Assembly: GCA_947472115.1 (NCBI GenBank) | Contig: CANIZU010000141.1 | Span: forward strand, 1-5,199 | DNA from: Flavobacteriales bacterium | GTDB taxonomy: Bacteria > Bacteroidota > Bacteroidia > NS11-12g > UBA955 | Reading direction: 5' to 3' | DNA length: 5,199 bases | Shown here: positions 1 to 5,199 of the stretch, in pieces | How the letters are laid out: each line of letters starts with the position of its first letter | Position numbering within the stretch: position 1 is the stretch's first letter | The notes under the pieces: model-generated | The model's database searches: none | What the model was told of the DNA's origin: nothing | What the model saw: only the letters and a program-made list of their open reading frames with translations | Translations under genes and position numbers: made by a program

Positions 1-1
1 T

Positions 2-166
2 GATGCATTTTTCCCTTTCCCAGATTGCGTGGAAATTGCAGATAAATCAGGCATCAAGGCGGTAGTTCAACCCGGCGGAAGCGTAAAAGACCAACTATCC
101 GTTGACTATTGCAATCAAAACAACATTGCTATGGTAATTACAGGCGTAAGACATTTCAAACACTAG
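2..166 (+). CDS. purH: PurH C-terminal fragment (AICAR transformylase / IMP cyclohydrolase)
   Basis: This is the 3' end of a gene entering from the left edge: 54 codons then TAG. The translation begins DAFFPFPDCVEIAD, contains VVQPGGSVKDQ and ends AMVITGVRHFKH. The (S)DAFFPF block, the QPGGS loop and the RHF-x-H terminus are hallmarks of the C-terminal AICAR transformylase domain of the bifunctional PurH. That domain formylates AICAR with 10-formyl-tetrahydrofolate in the cytoplasm. The N-terminal IMP cyclohydrolase domain, which would close the ring to IMP, lies outside the window, so its integrity cannot be judged. The C-terminus looks intact. The pyrD start follows 64 bp after the stop on the same strand with no obvious terminator, so purine and pyrimidine synthesis genes may share a transcript here. 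The family call is confident despite the short fragment. Confidence 0.93.
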   Translation, partial: DAFFPFPDCVEIADKSGIKAVVQPGGSVKDQLSVDYCNQNNIAMVITGVRHFKH

Positions 167-230
167 GCAACTTAACTCAGGCAGATAACACCTAAGACAA
201 TCTATCCATTGATTGGATTTTCACCTCCCC

Positions 231-1238
231 ATGTACAATTTACTCAAATCACTATTTTTTCTGCTATCGCCTGAAGTGGCACATGAATTCGCGTTAAAAA
301 GTTTGAGTATTTTGCTACGCTTACCCATAATTGGAAGTTGGATCAGAAAAAGTTTCCAACCCATTAACGCCCGGCCCATTGTAGTGAAAGGCGTCACCTT
401 CCCAAACACGATAGGACTAGCGGCTGGATTTGATAAAAATGCCAAATGGTTACATCTTCTCAAAGACTTGGGATTTGGTCACGTAGAAATCGGAACTGTC
501 ACCCCACTGCCTCAACCTGGTAACCCCGCTCCCCGCCTATTTCGCTTGCCGCAAGACAATGCGCTGATCAATAGAATGGGCTTTAACAACGATGGCATAG
601 ACGCAGTAGTGGAGCGCCTAAAAAAACGACCCGCAGGATTGGTAGTTGGCGGAAATATCGGCAAAAACAAAATCACACCCAACGAAGAAGCAGTCAACGA
701 CTATACCATTGCTTTTGATGCGATTTACGACCACGTTGACTATCTCGTTGTCAACATCTCCTCGCCCAATACCCCGGGTCTCAGGGACTTACAGGAAGAT
801 ACTTTCATTACCGGCCTTTTCGAAAAACTTCAATCCATCCGCACAACCAAACGCATTTGGAAACCGATTTTCCTAAAAATTGCCCCTGATTTTAAAAAAC
901 CCCAAATCCATTCTCTCATCGAAACGATCAAAAAGGCAAACGTGGATGGGGTGATCGCAACCAATACCACTATTGATCGATCCAACTTACGGACATCAAA
1001 CAAGACCATCGAGAATATGGGTGCCGGAGGACTTAGCGGAAAACCCCTTTTCGAAGCAAGCAATACCGTTCTTGGATTTCTTGCGATGGAGCTAGGCGAT
1101 ATTCCCCTGATTGGTGTGGGTGGCGTATTCACGAAGGAAGATTACGAGCAAAAAATCTCCATGGGTGCTAGTTTGGTTCAAGTCTATACAGGCTTTATCT
1201 ACGTGGGCCCTAGAATCGTCAGAAAAATCCTATCTTAG
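231..1238 (+). CDS. pyrD: Dihydroorotate dehydrogenase (quinone), class 2
   Basis: PyrD oxidises dihydroorotate to orotate, the fourth step of de novo UMP synthesis, passing electrons through FMN to membrane quinone. The 335-residue product is almost exactly the length of E. coli PyrD (336) and aligns with it from residue 1. The N-terminal helical extension (about 1-45, with LSPEVAHEF at 12-20) is the membrane- and quinone-facing part that defines class 2. Visible signatures are GLAAGFDKN (62-70), GTVTPLPQPGN (88-98), INRMGFNN (113-120), NISSPNTPGLR (175-185), ATNTTIDR (243-250), GGLSGKPL (266-273), IGVGG (294-298) and YTGF (319-322). Lys69, Asn114, Ser178 and Asn180 correspond to E. coli Lys66, Asn111, the catalytic base Ser175 and Asn177. 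The ATG at 231 is preferred over an in-frame TTG at 213 because it matches the E. coli start. No good Shine-Dalgarno precedes it. It lies between purH and an exported nuclease on the same strand. Confidence 0.97.
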   Translation: MYNLLKSLFFLLSPEVAHEFALKSLSILLRLPIIGSWIRKSFQPINARPIVVKGVTFPNTIGLAAGFDKNAKWLHLLKDLGFGHVEIGTVTPLPQPGNPAPRLFRLPQDNALINRMGFNNDGIDAVVERLKKRPAGLVVGGNIGKNKITPNEEAVNDYTIAFDAIYDHVDYLVVNISSPNTPGLRDLQEDTFITGLFEKLQSIRTTKRIWKPIFLKIAPDFKKPQIHSLIETIKKANVDGVIATNTTIDRSNLRTSNKTIENMGAGGLSGKPLFEASNTVLGFLAMELGDIPLIGVGGVFTKEDYEQKISMGASLVQVYTGFIYVGPRIVRKILS

Positions 1239-1274
1239 CGATTCCACTTGCATTGCAGGTTGATATCTAAGCAA

Positions 1275-2153
1275 ATGCGACCACCAAAGAAATCATCGAG
1301 AAAAGCCCCGACCCTCATAATTACTGTCGGCATTTTAATTACTTCGGGTTTCTTCTTGATTTCCGCTCAGCGAAATAAGGTCCAACAAAACAACCTTCAA
1401 TCAAGCAACGTTCAATCAAACAACGTTCAATCAAGCAGCGTTCAATCAAATAACCCATCGACACAATCATCTTGGGCGATGCCAGCCATCCTACCCACAG
1501 AAACCGTCACCCAGCACAGCGCCTACAGCCTAGTTTACAACCACAAACACATGCAAGCCAAATGGGTAGCCTACAACTTAACCTATGGGAACACGGTTGG
1601 CGGCGCGGAACGCAGTAGCAAATTCTCAATCGACCCATCCATTTCTCCCCGAACCGCCGTCACTTCCGATTATACAAAAACAGGCTACGATCGCGGCCAT
1701 CTGGCACCCGCCGGCGATATGAAATTCTCCGAACAAGCCATGTCAGAATCATTTTACATGAGCAACGTTTCACCCCAACTACCTGGCTTTAATCGTGGTA
1801 TTTGGAAAAAACTCGAAGAGCAGTTTAGATCTTGGGCACCTAGCTCCCACCCCGTTTTTGTTGTAACCGGCCCCGTATTAACCGATCCTATCGGTTCTCC
1901 GTATATTGGACAAACCTGCCGTATTTCTGTCCCCCAGAGATTTTACAAAATCATGCTCGATACTGCGAGCCCCATGCGAGCCATCGCGTTTGTGCTGCCC
2001 AACAATTCATCAACGCAACCCCTGAGTTCTTTTGCCATGAGCATCGACGAGGCCGAAAGAATTACCGGAATTGACTTCTTCCCAAAACTCAACGATCTGC
2101 AAGAAGCCAAAATCGAGAAAACACTGCTCTTACAACAGTGGCGGTTTAATTAA
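1275..2153 (+). CDS. Exported DNA/RNA non-specific endonuclease (NUC1 / Serratia nuclease family)
   Basis: This 292-residue protein belongs to the beta-beta-alpha-metal DNA/RNA non-specific nucleases, which cleave single- and double-stranded nucleic acid with Mg2+. The active-site motif DRGHLAPAGD is at 139-148, with His142 as the general base. The second motif runs through SNVSPQ (163-168) and FNRGIWKKLE (172-181). Asn173 corresponds to the metal-ligand Asn119 of the Serratia enzyme and Glu181 to its Glu127. A basic N-terminus (PPKKSSRK) and a hydrophobic stretch at about 13-31 form a signal peptide or membrane anchor. No lipobox cysteine is present. Residues about 34-66 are a Gln/Asn/Ser-rich linker that includes a four-copy pentapeptide repeat. 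The nuclease domain fills the rest, so the enzyme should act outside the cytoplasm. No dedicated inhibitor gene is adjacent, which fits an exported enzyme. The ATG at 1275 was chosen over an upstream TTG at 1248 because it begins just before the signal. It starts 36 bp after the pyrD stop and may be cotranscribed. Nutrient or phosphate scavenging from nucleic acid is an inference. Confidence 0.92.
   Translation: MRPPKKSSRKAPTLIITVGILITSGFFLISAQRNKVQQNNLQSSNVQSNNVQSSSVQSNNPSTQSSWAMPAILPTETVTQHSAYSLVYNHKHMQAKWVAYNLTYGNTVGGAERSSKFSIDPSISPRTAVTSDYTKTGYDRGHLAPAGDMKFSEQAMSESFYMSNVSPQLPGFNRGIWKKLEEQFRSWAPSSHPVFVVTGPVLTDPIGSPYIGQTCRISVPQRFYKIMLDTASPMRAIAFVLPNNSSTQPLSSFAMSIDEAERITGIDFFPKLNDLQEAKIEKTLLLQQWRFN
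1395..1454 (+). repeat. In-frame 15-bp tandem repeat, four copies, in the nuclease linker
   Basis: Four consecutive 15-bp units begin at 1395, 1410, 1425 and 1440. Units 2-4 start with gttcaatcaa and unit 1 with cttcaatcaa. They encode LQSSN, VQSNN, VQSSS and VQSNN (residues 41-60 of the endonuclease). The unit length is a multiple of three, so gain or loss of a copy would keep the frame and only change the length of the flexible Q/N/S linker between the membrane or signal segment and the nuclease domain. Copies differ at several positions, so the array is not perfectly homogeneous. Confidence 0.9.
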
Positions 2154-2157
2154 CCAA

Positions 2158-3762
2158 TTATTTCATCAACTTGAACTTCTGAATCTCTCCGGTGGCAATA
2201 TCCCGGGCAACCAATAAATAAAATCCTGTTGCTATCGCGGAAAAGTCCTGTTCCGATAGATTCTCGCCTTCGTATATCAAATCTCCCAACGCATTGCTCA
2301 AACGATAATGTCTGGGGACATTGGGCAACACCGACAATCCCTTTTCAAATGGATTGGGCTGCACCTGCCAACGACCCTCGGGCAAAATAGGTTCTTTTAC
2401 CCCCGCACCGGTCAAGTCGCAGAATCGATTGATGCCAACCAACTTCGACATCTCATCGCACAAATAAGCGTAATGCTGCTTATCAGTAGCGCTCAACGTC
2501 CCCGGCAATAAATCCTTCGCCTCTTGAGGATCCAAGGTAAGGTTATAGAACTTCTGCGTTCCGTTATCAAAATCCAACAATTTGTAATCCGAATCCCGCA
2601 TCGCCTTGCCATCGCCCGTAGCTGGCGTATTTTTGAAAACCTCCGTAAATGTCCAATCCCTGACCTTATTGCTCTGATTCTTGACAATGGGCAACAAACT
2701 CTTTGAATCCACCGGCTTGGAAGCAGAAATCTGCGACGACCAATTACTGACCTTCATCAATTCCAAAATCGTGGCAAACAAATCCTGTGTATTCACGATG
2801 GCCGTTGTTGAGCGATTGGGTGCCACCACCGTAGGTCCGGAGATAATCATAGGCACCGAAACGCCGTCGTTGTAAACGCTCCCTTTGGCCGACCCGCTTT
2901 GCGCCACTGCCGGATCATCGCCATTGTCGCCAATGAAAATGATATCTGTATTGTCCCACAAATTGTACTTCTGCAATGTATCAAACAACCGACCCAACTC
3001 ATGATCCATGGCTTCTACCATTGCCTTGAAATACAATACTTTGTTGGCAGTAATATCCGCTGCAGTTCCCGTTAGCGAGGTGTAGCTATGCAAACCCGCC
3101 GGAGGCAAATGGTAAGGCGTATGCGGGGCATTGAAGGCCAACCACAGAAAAAATGGCTTGTCTTTTTGCGTTTTTATCCATGCTGCGGCTTCATTCACTT
3201 GTTCTGTGGTTGCATAATTGGTACTCGTGGCTCCCACGCCGTTGATGATATGCATGTAACTCGAATAATTGGGAAGCGTCCCCACAAAATTCCCAGCGAA
3301 CAAATCATAACCCATGGCATTGGGAAATTTCCAATTTGTTTTGGGGCTAGCCGCCTGTAAATGCCATTTTCCAATGTTCGCGGTGCCGATATTCGCATTG
3401 CTGCGTTTCAGCAACCTGGGTATTGTTAACTCACCTGTGTCCAACTCCGCTTCTCCCAAACCGCCGATGGCATCTCCTACGCCAGTCCTGAAACTGTAAC
3501 GTCCGGTAATAATTCCTGACCTGGTGGGGGAACACAACGGGTTCGACCAAAGATTTTCGAAATGTACGCCTCTCGCCAAAAGTCTGCGAACATTGGGCAT
3601 TTTCACCGTATCCAAATGATAGGCGCTAAAGCCGCAAAAATCACTACCCAAATCATCGGCAATCACCAAAATCACGTTACGCGCCGATTGTGCTTGGGTT
3701 TGTTGGACGCTCACAATCTGACAAATTGCGATGACAGCCCAGAGTCCTAATTTCTTGTACAT
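2158..3762 (-). CDS. Secreted sulfatase with formylglycine motif and T9SS sorting domain
   Basis: This 534-residue type I sulfatase (alkaline phosphatase superfamily) hydrolyses sulfate esters, but the substrate cannot be read from the sequence. A signal peptide covers about residues 1-25 (KK, then a hydrophobic run, then TQAQS). Metal ligands are Asp36-Asp37 in IADDLG and Asp278-Asn279 in IGDNGD. The sulfatase signature CSPTR is at 77-81, with Cys77 the residue converted to formylglycine, followed by ITGR at 85-88. Further active-site blocks are GKWHL (131-135), APHTPYH (212-218) and KGSVYNDGVSVP (293-304, Lys294). Residues about 465-534 form a type IX secretion C-terminal domain, so the mature protein should be released or held at the cell surface. 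The ATG at 3760-3762 was chosen because the signal peptide follows directly and purine-rich AAAGAA precedes it. An in-frame TTG would add 43 residues ahead of the signal and overlap the upstream gene. No maturase gene (anSME or FGE) is visible here. It converges on the nuclease gene with a 4-bp gap. Confidence 0.95.
   Translation of the reverse strand: MYKKLGLWAVIAICQIVSVQQTQAQSARNVILVIADDLGSDFCGFSAYHLDTVKMPNVRRLLARGVHFENLWSNPLCSPTRSGIITGRYSFRTGVGDAIGGLGEAELDTGELTIPRLLKRSNANIGTANIGKWHLQAASPKTNWKFPNAMGYDLFAGNFVGTLPNYSSYMHIINGVGATSTNYATTEQVNEAAAWIKTQKDKPFFLWLAFNAPHTPYHLPPAGLHSYTSLTGTAADITANKVLYFKAMVEAMDHELGRLFDTLQKYNLWDNTDIIFIGDNGDDPAVAQSGSAKGSVYNDGVSVPMIISGPTVVAPNRSTTAIVNTQDLFATILELMKVSNWSSQISASKPVDSKSLLPIVKNQSNKVRDWTFTEVFKNTPATGDGKAMRDSDYKLLDFDNGTQKFYNLTLDPQEAKDLLPGTLSATDKQHYAYLCDEMSKLVGINRFCDLTGAGVKEPILPEGRWQVQPNPFEKGLSVLPNVPRHYRLSNALGDLIYEGENLSEQDFSAIATGFYLLVARDIATGEIQKFKLMK
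2161..2370 (-). other. T9SS type A C-terminal sorting domain of the sulfatase
   Basis: The last 70 residues or so have the layout of the Por/T9SS C-terminal domain: WQVQPNPFEKGLSV (a 'PNPf' opening followed by a beta strand), YRLSNALGDLIYEGE (a 'l.n.lG..iy' strand and turn), the strand containing FSAIATGFYLLVA ('G.Y.l.v'), and a basic ending KFKLMK. This domain directs proteins with a signal peptide across the outer membrane through the type IX system, after which it is usually removed. It sits after the sulfatase fold with no obvious extra domain between them. The assignment rests on pattern recognition by eye, not on a profile score. Confidence 0.85.
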
Positions 3763-3819
3763 TTCTTTAAACTCTTTTTGACGACGTTTACTGGAATTAC
3801 CTCGGAATACAGGAGAACT

Positions 3820-3846
3820 CAAAACATGTACAACTAAGACGACAAA
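3820..3846 (-). promoter_or_regulatory. Possible weak promoter upstream of the sulfatase
   Basis: The 97-bp gap between the redox gene's stop and the sulfatase start contains, on the minus strand, TTTG (3843-3846) followed 15 bases later by ATGTTTTG (3820-3827). This partly resembles the Bacteroidota TTTG / TAnnTTTG promoter, but the first two bases of the -7 box do not match. The gap is long enough for a separate promoter. Otherwise nothing distinctive was seen in it, and no clear hairpin terminator. Confidence 0.22.
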
Positions 3847-3859
3847 TTTCGCGCATCGT

Positions 3860-4492
3860 TTAAATCTGTCGAATATGAATAAAACAGCCAATGCTAGAGG
3901 TATGAGCGACTTTTACTTTTTTGTGCTTTAACACAGCCCTCACAGCGTCTTCCACGTACTTGTGTTTCACCGCCGATGGATCCGCACCGTTATCGTCGAT
4001 GCTGCCAGAATAAACAATTTTCCAACCCTTTTCCGAGCGCGCAAGTACAAATGCATGCGGTGTTTTTTGCGCCCCAAAATCTTGAACCACCGTTTGCTCT
4101 GCATCAAACAAATACGGAAAAACAAACCCTTGCTGCTGGGCTACTTTCTGCATCTCCACAAACCCATCCTCATCAAACAACACAGTATCGGTGCTACTGA
4201 TTGCCAACAACGGAATCCCTTTGGCCGCATATTTTCGATGCAATTCGTTCATTCGCTCGGGGTATAACTTGGCAAATGGACAGTGATTACAGGTAAAAAC
4301 GACAATCATTCCTTTGGCTTCAGGATAGGTTGACATACCCACGAATTCGCCCGAAACACACTTTAACAGAAACGGCTGAACGATGGCGTCCTGCTTAATG
4401 GTTGATGAATCCGCGACAGAATTGGCCTGAGACAAACCCAGCACCCAAAAATTTAAGGCAATAACAACACCAATTATACGCCGATACCCCAT
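3860..4492 (-). CDS. Secreted thioredoxin/peroxiredoxin-like protein (CNHCP motif)
   Basis: This 210-residue protein has a thioredoxin fold of the redoxin/AhpC-TSA type, resembling the 'PRX-like 1' group. A signal peptide spans about residues 1-24 (GYRRII, then a hydrophobic run ending GLSQANS). The active-site-like motif is TCNHCPF at 67-73, with the CXXC cysteines at 68 and 71. A following amphipathic stretch (ERMNELHRKYAAKGI) and the strand LLAISS (95-100) fit the fold. Thr144-Pro145 (KTPHAF) is the expected cis-proline. The GSIDDN segment (163-168) and a conserved-looking C-terminal 'GC' (Cys203) also fit relatives of this group. It should act in the periplasm or outside the cell as a thiol oxidoreductase, partner unknown. 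The ATG at 4490-4492 is chosen because the signal peptide starts there; a TTG 14 codons earlier gives no signal. The start overlaps the end of the upstream gene by 19 bp in another frame, suggesting translational coupling. The sulfatase follows after 97 bp. Confidence 0.88.
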   Translation of the reverse strand: MGYRRIIGVVIALNFWVLGLSQANSVADSSTIKQDAIVQPFLLKCVSGEFVGMSTYPEAKGMIVVFTCNHCPFAKLYPERMNELHRKYAAKGIPLLAISSTDTVLFDEDGFVEMQKVAQQQGFVFPYLFDAEQTVVQDFGAQKTPHAFVLARSEKGWKIVYSGSIDDNGADPSAVKHKYVEDAVRAVLKHKKVKVAHTSSIGCFIHIRQI

Positions 4493-5094
4493 GTGACTTC
4501 GTTTACCCAATACCCTTTCCCATCGATCCACCAAAGTTGAAACGACAAAACATACTTTAACTTTTTATATTTCACCGTGTAATCATATTTGGTGATCCCG
4601 TCACCCGCCACACTCAGCGTAACCTTTGGCCGCGGAACCACTTCCGCCATTTTAAAACTCACCTTACTTCGCTTCATCATGAGTTGCGTTTTCAACAGCG
4701 ATTTCTTAAAATGAAACTGATAGGTGAGCCAATTCCCTTCAACCACCTTGAGGAATGTAGTGGTATCGTGTGTTCGCCATTGGTCGATAAAAATCTGCTT
4801 GGGCAAATACCCATTCCCCATCGAGGGTCGTTTCATGAGCAACCAAGCAATCAAAGTATCCAACGCCTGCTCTTTTGTATCAAATGCAAAAAACACCGCA
4901 TTGGAATCTCGCTTGGCACGAAAAAAATCCCCCACCGCATTGGAAACTTCCGCCCCCATTTTTTTCAAAATCGAGGTATCTTGGTTGATGCGATGCGATG
5001 CGTCAGCACTGTCCGTTTGGGCATAATTCGGAAGAATCGTCACAATTGTGATGAGAATTAGCATTCCGAGACGACCTTTGAAAAACGATTTCAT
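4474..5094 (-). CDS. Hypothetical secreted protein, 206 residues
   Basis: I do not recognise this family. The protein starts with a clear signal peptide: MKSFFKGRLG, a hydrophobic run LILITIVTIL, then NYAQT with likely cleavage near residue 26. A polar segment with a helix-like stretch follows (about 40-65). Next come IAWLLMKRPS (82-91) and FIDQWRTHDTTTFLKVVEGNW (about 102-122). The C-terminal half looks beta-rich, with alternating Lys/hydrophobic strands (KVTLSV, TKYDYTVKYKKLKYVLSFQLWWIDGK) and an aromatic ending GYWVNEVTWGIGV. There is no cysteine pair, no lipobox and no obvious catalytic motif. A start at the ATG of 5092-5094 is well supported by the signal peptide and by a Bacteroidota-type -7 box 10 bases upstream. 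Its 3' end overlaps the start of the thioredoxin-like gene, so the two are probably expressed together. Coding status is good because of the signal peptide and the coupled downstream gene, but the function is unknown. Confidence 0.8.
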   Translation of the reverse strand: MKSFFKGRLGMLILITIVTILPNYAQTDSADASHRINQDTSILKKMGAEVSNAVGDFFRAKRDSNAVFFAFDTKEQALDTLIAWLLMKRPSMGNGYLPKQIFIDQWRTHDTTTFLKVVEGNWLTYQFHFKKSLLKTQLMMKRSKVSFKMAEVVPRPKVTLSVAGDGITKYDYTVKYKKLKYVLSFQLWWIDGKGYWVNEVTWGIGV

Positions 5095-5104
5095 CGTATA
5101 GTAA

Positions 5105-5138
5105 CAAAGTTAAGGAAGCCCAAGCAAAAATGACCCAA
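5105..5138 (-). promoter_or_regulatory. Candidate Bacteroidota promoter of the minus-strand operon
   Basis: On the minus strand TAACTTTG (5105-5112) matches the TAnnTTTG -7 consensus of Bacteroidota sigma-70 promoters exactly. A TTG (5136-5138) lies 23 bases further upstream, at the long end of the accepted spacing. The ATG of the hypothetical secreted protein is only 10 bases after the box, so the transcript would have a very short leader. The site overlaps the 5' region of the divergent + strand gene. Confidence 0.45.
5114..5118 (+). promoter_or_regulatory. Possible ribosome binding site (GGAAG) for the right-edge gene
   Basis: AAGGAAG precedes the ATG at 5130, with 11 bases between GGAAG and the start codon. 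The spacing is slightly long. It is one of the few Shine-Dalgarno-like sequences in the window and supports the ATG at 5130 as a start. It partly neighbours the minus-strand -7 box, so the two divergent genes share this short region. Confidence 0.35.
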
Positions 5139-5199
5139 TCGCCGCCATCAAACCACAATTCATTGCAAAACGAGCCCAACGCACTCATTCACGCCAGCA
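5130..5199 (+). CDS. N-terminal fragment, possibly a DUF255/YyaL-type thioredoxin-domain protein
   Basis: An ATG at 5130 opens a frame that runs off the right edge after 23 complete codons. It begins MTQSPPSNHNS and continues LQNEPNALIHAS. The N-x-L-I-x-x-S pattern at the end is how DUF255 proteins (YyaL / spermatogenesis-associated protein 20 relatives) usually begin, just before a conserved SPYLLQHA...NPVDW block that here would fall outside the window. The leading polar residues fit the variable extreme N-terminus of that family. If correct, the product is a large cytoplasmic protein with an N-terminal thioredoxin-like domain and an (alpha/alpha) barrel, whose role is poorly defined. The gene is divergent from the secreted hypothetical protein, with 35 bp between the start codons. 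The evidence is a short motif only, so the family call is tentative; that a gene starts here is somewhat more secure. Confidence 0.5.
   Translation, partial: MTQSPPSNHNSLQNEPNALIHAS

Noticed and set aside
213..230. TTG start for pyrD, adding six residues.
   Set aside because: Alignment with E. coli PyrD begins exactly at the ATG at 231, and there is no ribosome binding site for the TTG.
830..1132. Minus-strand 100-codon open frame inside pyrD.
   Set aside because: It is a shadow of the unmistakable pyrD coding frame and its translation has no family features.
1248..1274. TTG start for the endonuclease, adding nine residues.
   Set aside because: The ATG at 1275 is followed directly by a basic region and hydrophobic segment typical of a signal or anchor.
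2143..2156. AT-rich near-palindrome around TTAATTAA at the convergent gene ends, considered as a terminator.
   Set aside because: The stem is only the 8-bp self-complementary core with mismatched flanks, no GC-rich stem and no loop, so it is too weak to call.
3763..3891. In-frame N-terminal extension of the sulfatase from a TTG codon (43 extra residues).
   Set aside because: The extension would place non-signal sequence ahead of a good signal peptide and overlap the end of the upstream gene. The ATG at 3762 is preceded by a purine-rich stretch.
4493..4534. TTG-started extension of the thioredoxin-like protein (14 residues).
   Set aside because: It begins deeper inside the upstream gene and puts charged residues before the signal peptide. 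The ATG at 4492 is the natural start.
4684..5061. Plus-strand 125-codon open frame opposite the hypothetical protein gene.
   Set aside because: It is antisense to a gene with a clear signal peptide and a coupled neighbour. Its translation shows no domain and has no ribosome binding site.
5003..5188. Minus-strand 61-codon open frame upstream of and overlapping the hypothetical gene.
   Set aside because: It overlaps the signal-peptide region of the 206-residue protein in another frame and the divergent gene start. It has no recognisable features.

Overview
This window looks like chromosomal DNA of a member of the Bacteroidota. The sulfatase ends in a type IX secretion (T9SS) sorting domain, which is essentially confined to that phylum. 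One upstream region carries a TAnnTTTG box, the -7 element of Bacteroidota promoters. Shine-Dalgarno sequences are mostly weak or absent, and the base composition is moderate. No rRNA, tRNA, CRISPR array, insertion sequence or attachment site was seen.

Layout, left to right. (1) Positions 2-166 (+) hold the last 54 codons of purH, for the final steps of de novo IMP synthesis. (2) Positions 231-1238 (+) hold pyrD, a complete class 2 quinone-linked dihydroorotate dehydrogenase. (3) Positions 1275-2153 (+) hold an exported or membrane-anchored DNA/RNA non-specific endonuclease of the NUC1 family, with a small in-frame 15-bp tandem repeat in its linker. These three share a strand with short gaps and may be cotranscribed. 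(4) Convergent with them, stops only 4 bp apart, lies a sulfatase (2158-3762, -) with a signal peptide, the CSPTR formylglycine motif and a T9SS C-terminal domain. (5) Upstream of it on the minus strand is a secreted thioredoxin/peroxiredoxin-like protein with a CNHCP motif (3860-4492, -). Its start overlaps the end of (6), an unrecognised secreted 206-residue protein (4474-5094, -). (7) At the right edge, divergent and 35 bp away, the first 23 codons of a + strand gene are visible (5130 onward). Its beginning resembles the N-terminus of DUF255/YyaL-type thioredoxin-domain proteins.

The left half is nucleotide biosynthesis followed by an exported nuclease. The right half is a block of exported proteins: an unknown protein translationally coupled to a CXXC redox protein, then a surface or secreted sulfatase that may have its own promoter. 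The four long ORFs other than the hypothetical protein can be extended upstream in frame to TTG codons, but ATG starts fit better and are used here. No clearly new biological system was found. The most useful leads are the unknown protein coupled to the redox protein, the T9SS-exported sulfatase, and the tandem repeat in the nuclease linker.
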